Part shown: positions 1-6,881 of the stretch, piece after piece
How the letters are laid out: each line of letters opens with the position of its first letter
How positions within the stretch are numbered: position 1 is the stretch's first letter
Assembly: GCA_029940345.1 (NCBI GenBank)
Contig: JAOZRC010000252.1
Coordinates: 1 to 7,492 of the forward strand
Direction: 5' to 3'
DNA: 7,492 nt
DNA from: Desulfobacterales bacterium
Lineage (GTDB): Bacteria > Desulfobacterota > Desulfobacteria > Desulfobacterales > JAUCGF01
Made by a program: the position numbers and the translations under genes
The notes under the pieces: model-generated
Database searches by the model: none
Told to the model about the DNA's origin: nothing
What the model saw: only the letters and a program-made list of their open reading frames with translations

Positions 1-47
1 CTCGCTCTCACACTTTTTCGCTTCGATCACGACTTTCCAAACAGGCT

Positions 48-2948
48 CTAAGGAAGATTGTCCGGTAAATAATCATCAGGAACTTGGGGCCAGCCTCCTC
101 GTCCGCCCATTATCAAACTGCTGGCCTCGCTTCGTCGGAAGACAGCGCAGCGTTCTTTCAAAAGGGGCGTGTCGGCAAATGTTTCCGGAAGCGCTGTGAT
201 GCTGCCGCTGACATCTGCATCCAGCGCATCGACATTAACGCGTCCGTCGATTCCCAGTTCAGAGGATGCATCAATCTTACTGTCGGCGGAACTGACAAAA
301 TAATCAGCTTGGATATCGATATTCCCTCCTTTGCCGCCATACGCATTCGCTAAAACACTGCTATCGTTAAGAATGATAAATTTCGGTTTGGAAATGTGAA
401 TATTGCCACCGTCGCCCTTGCCGCCGGCCACGGCCGCCGTCACAGAGCTGTTAATCAGATAAAGCCGGTAGCCGGGATGAATTGAAATATTGCCGCCATC
501 CGCGTTGAGCGCCTGAGTTGTCACAGCGCCATTATCCATTTCAACACGATCATCAGCGTGAATAGCGATCGAACCGGCGTCTCCCGAAGCTGTGCTTTGC
601 GTTGAAACGGAAGCGCCGCTATGCACGGTTAACCGTTTTACCTCCATCGTAATGTTGCCGCCACGGCCAGCGCATTCACTTCCGGCCTGAACCACACCGC
701 CGTTTTTCAGCACCAGCCGGTCCGCTTCCAAGCGGATATTGCCGGCGTCGCCATCGCTCAGGGTGTTGCCGTCGCGGGTGTCATCTCCCAGCGTGTCGGC
801 AAAAATCGCGCTATGCGCATCGACATTCAGATTGGGCGTACGGATCGTGATATCCCCGCCCTGGCCGGCGCTATGCGTCGCCGAATATATCTGGCTTTTA
901 GCAAGTTTGACGCCTTCGCCGGACAAATTGACGGAATCCGCCGCTGTGATGGTGATGTCCCCGCCGCGCCCTGCGCCTCGCGTGCTGACGGTAACGGTTC
1001 CGCCTGCGCTGATATCCAGGCGGTCGATGTTCAAGGTTACATCTCCGCCCTTTCCGCGGCCATAAGTTTGGCCGTTGATCATGGCGTCTTGGGTAAGCGT
1101 CAACGCTGGCGTTCGAATCGTGATATGCCCGCCGTCACCACTTGCCAGGGTCTGGGCATAAATGCCATAATACTCGCCTGACAGGCCTTCGCCGGTGGTC
1201 CCGGAACCGGCCACAGTCAAATTTTGCCGTGCGTCAATGGTGATATTACCGCCGCTGCCGGTTCCCCGGGTGCTGGAAGAAACATAGCCGCGGTCTATTT
1301 CCAGGGTGTCCGCATCAATCGTGATATCACCACCGCGCCCCGATCCGAGGGTTCCGCCAGTGATTACGCCATCGTCGGAAACGGTGAGCGCTCCTGATGT
1401 GTTGATCGTGATGTCACCCGCATTGCCGCCGTTCGCCGCTGATTGCGAGATAGCGGAGAGTCGCCCGGAATCGGCAACCCGCACCGCATCTTGGGCATCA
1501 ATAGCGATATTTCCGCCGGAACCGCTGCCTTCGCAATCCGTTGTGATAACACCGTGATCCGTCACATCCAATCGCTTTACATTTAAACGAACGTCACCGC
1601 TACGTCCCTGTTTAAAGCTTTTACTCTGAATCATGCCGCCGTGAGTGACATTCAAATAATCCGTGGTAATGTCAACGGAACCGCCAGGCCCATCGCCGTA
1701 AGAAGAGGCATCCAAATTACTCGGATAGGATTCACGGCCGGAAATCGTCACTCCTTTGCGGGCGTTCACCACAATATTGCCAGCCGCCCCGCTGGCATAA
1801 CTACCAGCTAAAATTGTGGCATCTCCTGTGACATCCAGACGCCCGACATTCAAGGTCACATCACCCCCGCGCCCGTTGCCGATGGTAAGGGTATTAATAT
1901 TGCTCTCATTGGTTAACAATAGTTCTTCGGTCAGTCCGATATCAATTCCGCCACCGTTATGATCGCCGGTAATGCTGACCACCTGCGTGTTCGGATCCGA
2001 GATATGAAGGTTTTGACCCCGTATAAATATCCGGCCGGCTCCGTCGAATGAATCTGTTTTGATTTTACTGGCGGCATCCGTCGGGTGAGCATTCTCTGCC
2101 CTTCTCCCCATGTTACTGACATTCGCCGATGAATTTATTTCGATTTGATCGGCCCTATCCTTCAGGTCAGCGCTCTCTTCCGTGCCGCCGGTGTCACTGA
2201 CATCCACTTTGGCAGCATTCGCAATCAGAATATTGCCCAATTGGGTAAATGCGGAAATATCCGGTCCGTGATCCGTCATCCGAACTTCACCGGCGGAATC
2301 GACCGCAACGATATCAACCCTGCCGCTTTTGGCATAGACCAGACCGCCATCTATTTCTATATCACCCGCCACCAGCGAAATGGCTTCATCTCCGGCCACA
2401 TTTATTTTTCCTCGAATATCAATGTCCGCCTGCTCCGGCCCTAAAAACCCGAACGCCGATGGCGGCGCTGACGTAAGCACACTTTTTTCGGTATACAACG
2501 CGTCAAATCGGCCGCTATTTCCCAACCGCAGATAATCGGCCGTACTGAGGTGAAAGGAGCCATCCACATCAATAAACGCATCCGGTCCGATCATGACGCC
2601 CGAAGGATTCAAAAAATACAGATTAGCGCCCGCTATTTGCGATTGAATCTGACCGTCAATGCGGGACAGGCTGCCGCCGGTCACCCGTGCGATAATGTTG
2701 GCCACCGCCTCCGAACCGGTGAATAGCGCGCTTTCATTCCGACTGATGTTAAACCGTGAAAAACTGTGAAAGAGATTGCCTCCCACCTGTTTACCCAAAT
2801 CACTGCCAATGGTATAATTCGGACCGGTTATTGCGCCGGAGGGTCCCACTGTTCCGTCGGTAACCACATCCGCATAAGCGGTTGTCAAACAGAAAAGCAA
2901 ACTTACCGGCAGCCATAAAATTAGTAGCAGCGCTTTCCAATTCATCAT
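48..2948 (-). CDS. filamentous hemagglutinin-type exoprotein with N-terminal TPS domain
   Basis: The protein has 966 residues. Residues 1-26 are a Sec signal peptide (positive start, hydrophobic core, cleavage after AYA). Residues 27 to about 175 are the two-partner secretion (haemagglutination activity) domain. It shows 'GGNLFHSFSRFNI', 'IIARVTGG', 'IDGQIQ', 'ANLYFLNPSGVMIGP' and 'GSFHLSTADYL', the conserved blocks recognised by the TpsB pore in this family. Residues about 330-885 are a glycine-rich repeat region expected to fold as a right-handed beta-helix. The last 45 residues ('LLKERCAVF...GRGGWPQVPDDYL') match a tail I associate with deltaproteobacterial and cyanobacterial members. The start at 2948 (ATG ATG) has AGGGA seven bases upstream; the stop is TAG. 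The likely role is a secreted or surface-held adhesin; the ligand is unknown. No TpsB/ShlB transporter lies in the window. Base composition is clearly more GC-rich than in the M48 and hic genes, as expected from its Gly/Ala/Asp content. Confidence 0.94.
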   Translation of the reverse strand: MMNWKALLLILWLPVSLLFCLTTAYADVVTDGTVGPSGAITGPNYTIGSDLGKQVGGNLFHSFSRFNISRNESALFTGSEAVANIIARVTGGSLSRIDGQIQSQIAGANLYFLNPSGVMIGPDAFIDVDGSFHLSTADYLRLGNSGRFDALYTEKSVLTSAPPSAFGFLGPEQADIDIRGKINVAGDEAISLVAGDIEIDGGLVYAKSGRVDIVAVDSAGEVRMTDHGPDISAFTQLGNILIANAAKVDVSDTGGTEESADLKDRADQIEINSSANVSNMGRRAENAHPTDAASKIKTDSFDGAGRIFIRGQNLHISDPNTQVVSITGDHNGGGIDIGLTEELLLTNESNINTLTIGNGRGGDVTLNVGRLDVTGDATILAGSYASGAAGNIVVNARKGVTISGRESYPSNLDASSYGDGPGGSVDITTDYLNVTHGGMIQSKSFKQGRSGDVRLNVKRLDVTDHGVITTDCEGSGSGGNIAIDAQDAVRVADSGRLSAISQSAANGGNAGDITINTSGALTVSDDGVITGGTLGSGRGGDITIDADTLEIDRGYVSSSTRGTGSGGNITIDARQNLTVAGSGTTGEGLSGEYYGIYAQTLASGDGGHITIRTPALTLTQDAMINGQTYGRGKGGDVTLNIDRLDISAGGTVTVSTRGAGRGGDITITAADSVNLSGEGVKLAKSQIYSATHSAGQGGDITIRTPNLNVDAHSAIFADTLGDDTRDGNTLSDGDAGNIRLEADRLVLKNGGVVQAGSECAGRGGNITMEVKRLTVHSGASVSTQSTASGDAGSIAIHADDRVEMDNGAVTTQALNADGGNISIHPGYRLYLINSSVTAAVAGGKGDGGNIHISKPKFIILNDSSVLANAYGGKGGNIDIQADYFVSSADSKIDASSELGIDGRVNVDALDADVSGSITALPETFADTPLLKERCAVFRRSEASSLIMGGRGGWPQVPDDYLPDNLP
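306..1868 (-). repeat. degenerate ~84-bp (28-residue) coding repeats in the FHA gene
   Basis: The block [G]-x-[GA]-G-[DNS]-[IV]-x-[ILV] occurs 18 times between residues 361 and 881. The D/N/S positions are 363, 391, 424, 452, 480, 512, 541, 568, 608, 636, 664, 699, 737, 765, 793, 820, 849 and 876. Twelve of the 17 intervals are 27-29 residues and the rest are 32-40, consistent with one beta-helix unit per 28 residues and occasional loop insertions. At DNA level the copies are diverged, and I saw no long identical stretches. Confidence 0.8.
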
Positions 2949-3089
2949 AAAATTATCCCTGGGTTTAATTAAAGTTAGAACACTGAGGCAGCTGTTCGAG
3001 CTAATTTTAAGGTTCCAATGTCACGCAATATGAATAGTATATCAATTTCTCTTATCACCTTGATACTTCCTTACATCATCCAATGCACG
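2949..3089 (-). promoter_or_regulatory. leader of the FHA gene: intergenic region with a small hairpin and a ribosome binding site
   Basis: This 141-bp gap is the longest between the last three genes, so a separate promoter is possible, but I see no convincing -35/-10 pair. On the transcript strand, GAACAgCTGCCTCAGTGTTC (2978-2997) can fold into an 8-bp stem with one bulged base and a 3-base loop, 30 bases before the start codon. No U-run follows directly, so it is not a clear terminator. AGGGA (2956-2960) is a good Shine-Dalgarno, seven bases before the ATG at 2948. Confidence 0.4.
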
Positions 3090-4949
3090 TTAACCGGATC
3101 CGCTAAAATACACAACGTGTCTTATCTTACCATCAAGTACTTCCACAGCAAAATTGCGGTACACCAATGTTTCCATACCGGAATCACTCTTACAAATCCT
3201 GTTCGGTTTGCCATATCGTGATTCTATATCTGAAACGCGGATATTCGGTTTGGGTGAACACACGACCATTTCAATTCTATCCTCGATAACAAGGATCGCA
3301 TCCTGATCGTCAGAATATAGCAGGCTTTCCAATTCCTTTACATCAAGATGATGTGGAGAATATTTTGAGGGTATTCTATCTGCCTGTTCGCTTCCAACCA
3401 GCTTAATAATGTTTATATTGCAATTTCCTAAATCATTTGGCCCAAAAAGATTGGTAACCGGCGGTCTGACGGTGCCTGAAAGCAATTTATTTTGATTATC
3501 CAAGGCTTTCTGAGCTAAGGAAGCATAGACGCCGTTGGGTTCCAGATTAATGAATTGACGCCAATACGCCTTGGCAACACGATTGTTCCCCTTTTCTTTT
3601 GCAATTCGTCCCAGGTTGTAAAAGGAATCAGCAAAATACACATGCTTTTTAGTGATTTTCTGTAAATCGTCCAGCGCCGTATCAAAACCATCTCTATTAC
3701 GGGAGCGATCCAGCAAATAGTTAGCGATACTCAGGTTGTTTTTGACTTGCGGATTATTTTTTGTTTGAAGTAGTGTATCCGTCATATCTTTAAATAGCGC
3801 CAGCGCCTTTAAATATTTTTCAAGAGCGATATAGGCAGAAGAGAGATTGATATATGCCGGCGGGTAGTATGGATCATTCGCATTGGCTTTCTCAAAATTA
3901 GTGACAGCCAGATGCATGTTCGCTTTGAAATCCTTCCGGTGTATGCAATCCTCATCCGACCCGCTGCGTACATATTCTGACGCCCGGGTTTCGGTGTCCA
4001 GGATCGTCGCCAATTTAAAGCGAAACGCTTTTTCACGGTCACATTTTGCCAGATACTCCATAGCGATTTGATAGTACGCCAGGCCGATATTGTTATATAC
4101 TTCCCTGGAGGGGAATTTGCCCAAGAAAGATTCAAGGAATTCCACCGCATGCTCATATTGGCCCACCTGGAAAAGGCGCACACCGGTATTGAAAAGAACG
4201 ATATGTTTTTTTACATTTTCCATCTCAGTCAATAGAAAGTCCGCGCGCTGGATGGGAGTGGGATGCTGTTTATCCGTATAAGCTGCGGTTTGAATCGTTT
4301 GCCCGGTCCACGCTTGGAAGAAATTGTTTTTGCGACTGGCGACCACAGCCTGGGGATCATAACCGGCCATGGCGGCATATAGCAGCCCGTATTTATCGGC
4401 ATGCAGCTCTTTATTTTTAAGGGTTTGGTTTCCTTGCGGTGTATTTGCATCGCCACCCGCTTGTCTGATGGGTTGATTTGATAAAAGGGCCAGCACCTCT
4501 TTTTCAGCCCGTGTGCCACTGCCAAATTGGCGAATCATATTAAACGCTTCCAAATGCCAAAAATCATCATTAGCCAGGTGCGCCAATTCATGGCCGATTA
4601 CAAAAGCCAGGCGGGAATCTCCTATCCGTTTTCCAACATGATGATAACATCGTTCTAACGCTTTTTTGTTTAGAAGAATCGTGCCGTCCCTGAGACTGGC
4701 GGCCCAGGGATCGCGAACAATGGGAATGACCAGTAATTTCGGGGGCCGCAGGGCGCGTTTGTCTGCAACTGTCGCAACACGCTTAAAAACAGCTTTGGCT
4801 CTTGCTGCCAAGGGATTATCGGTTTCTTTTAATTCACCATACTGTTTTTTGAACCAAGTGTAGTCTTGCTTGTGGGATTTGGCGCTACATGGAGAAATAA
4901 AGAGCCATAGAACAGTTGTGAAATAAAATAGGAAGATTGTTTTTTTCAT
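3090..4949 (-). CDS. exported M48 family metallopeptidase with TPR repeats (BepA-like) and an extra C-terminal domain
   Basis: This 619-residue protein starts with a Sec signal peptide (residues 1-23, cleavage probably after CSA). The zinc protease motif is H120-E-L-A-H124, with the third ligand E181 in 'ELHADKYGLLYAAMAGYDP', the typical M48 'ExxAD...G...aGydp' block. An oxidised-like insertion between these blocks (about 150-178) is Gly/Gln/Asn-rich. Residues about 248-480 are helical repeats of TPR type, e.g. 'FNTGVRLFQVGQYEHAVEFL', 'AYINLSSAYIALEKYLKALA' and 'SFYNLGRIAKEKGNNRVAKA'. Residues about 505-619 are an additional domain ending in 'VSDIESRYGKPNRI...LVYRNFAVEVLDGKIRHV', a pattern reminiscent of BamE/SmpA-type domains. 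M48-TPR proteins such as BepA work in the periplasm on outer-membrane assembly, degrading stalled substrates. By position, this one may serve export or quality control of the FHA-type protein encoded next (141 bp downstream); that is inference. A lipoprotein signal is unlikely because proline precedes C21. Confidence 0.92.
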   Translation of the reverse strand: MKKTIFLFYFTTVLWLFISPCSAKSHKQDYTWFKKQYGELKETDNPLAARAKAVFKRVATVADKRALRPPKLLVIPIVRDPWAASLRDGTILLNKKALERCYHHVGKRIGDSRLAFVIGHELAHLANDDFWHLEAFNMIRQFGSGTRAEKEVLALLSNQPIRQAGGDANTPQGNQTLKNKELHADKYGLLYAAMAGYDPQAVVASRKNNFFQAWTGQTIQTAAYTDKQHPTPIQRADFLLTEMENVKKHIVLFNTGVRLFQVGQYEHAVEFLESFLGKFPSREVYNNIGLAYYQIAMEYLAKCDREKAFRFKLATILDTETRASEYVRSGSDEDCIHRKDFKANMHLAVTNFEKANANDPYYPPAYINLSSAYIALEKYLKALALFKDMTDTLLQTKNNPQVKNNLSIANYLLDRSRNRDGFDTALDDLQKITKKHVYFADSFYNLGRIAKEKGNNRVAKAYWRQFINLEPNGVYASLAQKALDNQNKLLSGTVRPPVTNLFGPNDLGNCNINIIKLVGSEQADRIPSKYSPHHLDVKELESLLYSDDQDAILVIEDRIEMVVCSPKPNIRVSDIESRYGKPNRICKSDSGMETLVYRNFAVEVLDGKIRHVVYFSGSG

Positions 4950-5002
4950 GATTCATCTACATGGATTGTGGATAAGTAAAGGATTTTCAGGTAAAAAAGT
5001 TA

Positions 5003-5923
5003 TCATAATACGTTTCGAGGACTCATAAAATCAATAAACGCATCCAGGTCTTCCGCTAACTTGCGATACTTTCGCTTTCCCTTTTTATCTTGGCAGATCG
5101 TATCCAAACCGGATTTAATCTTTGCCAGTTTTGCAACGATCCATTGTTTATCTGTTATATCGTCATCAGATAATTTATCCATATCTTCGCGTATCACTTC
5201 GATAATAGCTATCTGTTGCTCCCAAAAGTCATTGGGAACCGGACCATCAGACAAGCATACGGCGCGAAGCAGCAAACACTGGCGTCCCATACGAAAAAAA
5301 ACCGCTACGAGTGTATCCGACCATTTATCTGCCTTGAGCAGGCTTTTTCCGTTCCAGGAGGGCGTCAAAAAGGGTGGTATGGGTAAACGTGCTGTTTCTT
5401 TAATAAGCTCCTGTTTACCTTGCCATAAGCCGGCTCCGAAAGCGCGGTATGAATCAGATATGCGCGGAACGGATGAAAAACCGAAAGACGGCGAAGGTCG
5501 CTCCCAGGGGAGACTCAGACTGTCAGCGGAAAAGGTCAGTTTTTGCCGGTACACCGTTTTATAGGTGTCAGATAACAACCGGTTTGATTCCGGCGCCCTT
5601 CTATTAAGGCTGATAAAAATGGCTAAACTTGCCGCAACTGCCAGTGTAATCCCGAAAAGCGGGCGTTTCCAAAAGCGAACAGGTGCTTCTTTTTCGTCCG
5701 CCTTGATTTCGGCAACTGACAGCCACTTTTCATAACAGTCGGGGCAGGCGTCCAGATGGTCTGAAACGATGTTGCGTTGTTCAGGGTCAGAACGATTGTC
5801 GATAAAGGCTGCCAGGGTCTGATCCGATGGGCAATCGCTTTTCTGGGTCGGTTCGGTGGTGGCCAGAGCTGTCAGAATGGCCTTTCTTTCTTCTGAATCG
5901 TTCGGATAGTCTTCATTTCGCAT
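5003..5923 (-). CDS. transmembrane anti-sigma factor with zf-HC2 (ZAS) domain and unknown C-terminal domain
   Basis: The protein has 306 residues. Residues 31-63 carry the zinc-binding anti-sigma signature C31-x24-H56-x3-C60-x2-C63 ('HLDACPDC'), preceded by the usual 'CPSDQTLAAFID' helix. In this family the cytoplasmic domain binds and holds an ECF sigma factor. Residues 88-106 ('PLFGITLAVAASLAIFISLN') form one hydrophobic helix after a basic segment (RFWKRP), giving N-in/C-out topology. The remaining 200 residues would be periplasmic. They contain aromatic and proline-rich stretches (137-200), two cysteines (C216, C223) and a Lys-rich helical end (255-300). I do not recognise this part. The ATG at 5923 is the only ATG start after an in-frame stop upstream; its Shine-Dalgarno is weak (AGTGGG). 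The gene lies 35 bp after hicB and 53 bp before the M48 gene. Its probable partner is the sigma factor upstream, from which hicAB separates it. Confidence 0.85.
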   Translation of the reverse strand: MRNEDYPNDSEERKAILTALATTEPTQKSDCPSDQTLAAFIDNRSDPEQRNIVSDHLDACPDCYEKWLSVAEIKADEKEAPVRFWKRPLFGITLAVAASLAIFISLNRRAPESNRLLSDTYKTVYRQKLTFSADSLSLPWERPSPSFGFSSVPRISDSYRAFGAGLWQGKQELIKETARLPIPPFLTPSWNGKSLLKADKWSDTLVAVFFRMGRQCLLLRAVCLSDGPVPNDFWEQQIAIIEVIREDMDKLSDDDITDKQWIVAKLAKIKSGLDTICQDKKGKRKYRKLAEDLDAFIDFMSPRNVL

Positions 5924-5958
5924 GATTGGCCCACTTTATTTCGTTATGTCCACTCATT

Positions 5959-6381
5959 TCAAGCGGCTTGAACATCAACGATCAGGGACATCCCCAAGAT
6001 ATTAAGAGCTTGCTCTATCTGATCAAGTGCTGATGTATGGTTTAGATCAAGCAACCTATCCGCTTGCGAAGCACGCCAACCCAGTCGTCGGGCAAGCTCG
6101 GCTTCACGTACATTTTGTTGGCGCATGGTCTGGTACAACAGGACTTTTGCCGCTGTCAACGCCGGAAGCCGGACACAAAGTCTGCCATCATCCGGATAGG
6201 GGATCGGAATATCCTCTTTGTCAGCCATTTTCGCTGCCAGCATTGTTTCCAAAGCGTCAATTGCTCTTAAAAGAGCGTCTTCCTCGTCTTCGCCAAAAGT
6301 GACAGCCTCAGGAATATCGGGAAATGTGACCATGACGGTGTCATTATCGTCCGGAGTAAGTGTAACTGGGTAACAGAGCAT
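5959..6381 (-). CDS. hicB: HicB family antitoxin / DNA-binding protein
   Basis: This 140-residue protein matches the two-domain HicB layout in length and pattern. Residues 1-65 (MLCYPVTLTPDDN..., 'VTFPDIPEAVTFGEDEEDAL', '...IPIPYP') form the degenerate RNase H-like domain that in characterised HicB proteins covers the HicA active site. Residues about 85-125 ('REAELARRLGWRASQADRLL', then 'LNHTSALDQIEQAL') form an XRE-type helix-turn-helix that binds operator DNA and represses the operon. The ATG at 6381 has a strong Shine-Dalgarno. No frameshift or stop interrupts the gene, in contrast to its partner hicA upstream. Its TGA lies 35 bp before the anti-sigma gene, so the two may be co-transcribed. 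Without a working toxin next to it, HicB may be a remnant, may neutralise a HicA encoded elsewhere, or may act only as a regulator; the sequence does not decide between these. Confidence 0.93.
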   Translation of the reverse strand: MLCYPVTLTPDDNDTVMVTFPDIPEAVTFGEDEEDALLRAIDALETMLAAKMADKEDIPIPYPDDGRLCVRLPALTAAKVLLYQTMRQQNVREAELARRLGWRASQADRLLDLNHTSALDQIEQALNILGMSLIVDVQAA

Positions 6382-6608
6382 CTTTCATCCTTTTGTTACA
6401 TCTGAAAATAAATTCGATTTGTTGGTAAGGAGTCATAAAGTTATTGAATAATACTCTACAGTCGTAAGTTTTTTGCCATTTAGACGACAAATTTTGTTAA
6501 GTATCTGAAATCATTAAAAATAATATTTTCCAACTGATTTAAAATTATCAATAATTTCATCAGGTTACGAGAACTGATGACTGATGAGAATAATATAAAA
6601 GTATATTG
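6382..6608. other. AT-rich spacer between hicA and hicB, no gene
   Basis: HicA and HicB genes usually lie within a few tens of bases of each other, but here about 225 bp separate the end of HicA homology from the hicB start. The spacer is visibly much more AT-rich than its flanks. It contains the 42-codon read-through tail of hicA (to 6480), a perfect inverted repeat AAATTAT-TG-ATAATTT (6542-6557) and a tandem 7-mer ACTGATG x2 (6573-6586, plus-strand reading). I recognise no protein, RNA or promoter in it. It may hold a hicB promoter, or be the remains of a small insertion. Confidence 0.5.
6386..6393 (-). promoter_or_regulatory. ribosome binding site of hicB
   Basis: AAAGGATG on the minus strand puts an AGGA core six bases before the ATG at 6381. 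This is the clearest Shine-Dalgarno sequence in the window. It supports that start codon and shows that hicB can be translated without coupling to the broken hicA. Confidence 0.7.
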
Positions 6609-6793
6609 TTTCAACCCAAGATCTTTTTTGATTTTATGGATTAAACCCGTGCCAAGCTGCTTACTTCCACCATGCATAGGAAGCTCCGATTTTTTATTCC
6701 CAAGTCTTATTATCAGGTGACCGGAATCTTTCTTTTTAGTTTCAAAACGCAGCCCTGCTTTTTAAGCCAATTTTTAAATTGATTGCTGTTCAT
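6609..6793 (-). pseudogene. hicA: hicA toxin gene, frameshifted (mRNA interferase of the HicAB system)
   Basis: Translation from the ATG at 6793 gives MNSNQFKNWLKKQGC and then runs into a TGA at 6713-6715 after 26 codons. From about 6750 the -1 frame continues the HicA family pattern: RFETKKKDSGHLIIRLGNKK, then SELPMHGGSKQLGTGL and IHKIKKDLGLK. Joined, the two parts give a 62-residue protein, the usual HicA length, with the family's catalytic-type histidine in the 'SGH' segment and the 'LPMHG...LGTGL...IKKDLGL' C-terminus. Loss of one base around 6749-6752 (for example GGCTGCCGT to GGCTGCGT) explains the break. The expected stop after 'DLGLK' is replaced by CAA (6606-6608), so the second frame reads on to a TAA at 6480 and adds 42 unrelated residues. 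HicA normally cleaves mRNA and is neutralised by HicB, encoded just downstream. No Shine-Dalgarno sequence is obvious before the ATG. A sequencing error could explain the frameshift but not the lost stop as well. Confidence 0.82.
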
Positions 6794-6881
6794 GCGATAA
6801 AGATATCACTTTATAATTCAAGTAAAATTTCATTCATGAGCACATGTTTGATCAACTTAATTTTTATCCTGATTTTTTATG

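Noticed and set aside
739..1181. Two overlapping plus-strand open frames (108 and 122 codons) inside the FHA gene
   Set aside because: They lie antisense to a clear exoprotein, reflect its GC-rich repeat composition and resemble no protein family.
306..1868. Regularly spaced repeats that might suggest a CRISPR array or minisatellite
   Set aside because: The repeats are diverged at DNA level and conserved as protein motifs in one long open frame.
2145..2476. Plus-strand open frames of 99 and 75 codons
   Set aside because: Antisense to the FHA gene's N-terminal half; no recognisable protein content and no ribosome binding site that stands out.
4880..4890. Lipoprotein signal at C21 of the M48 protein
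   Set aside because: Proline directly before the cysteine does not fit a lipobox; cleavage after CSA by signal peptidase I fits better.
5061..5564. Plus-strand open frame of 167 codons
   Set aside because: Fully antisense to the anti-sigma gene, whose zinc motif and membrane helix show which strand is coding.
6715..6793. Programmed -1 frameshifting to make HicA
   Set aside because: No X-XXY-YYZ slippery heptamer is in phase at the junction, and the lost stop codon argues for decay.
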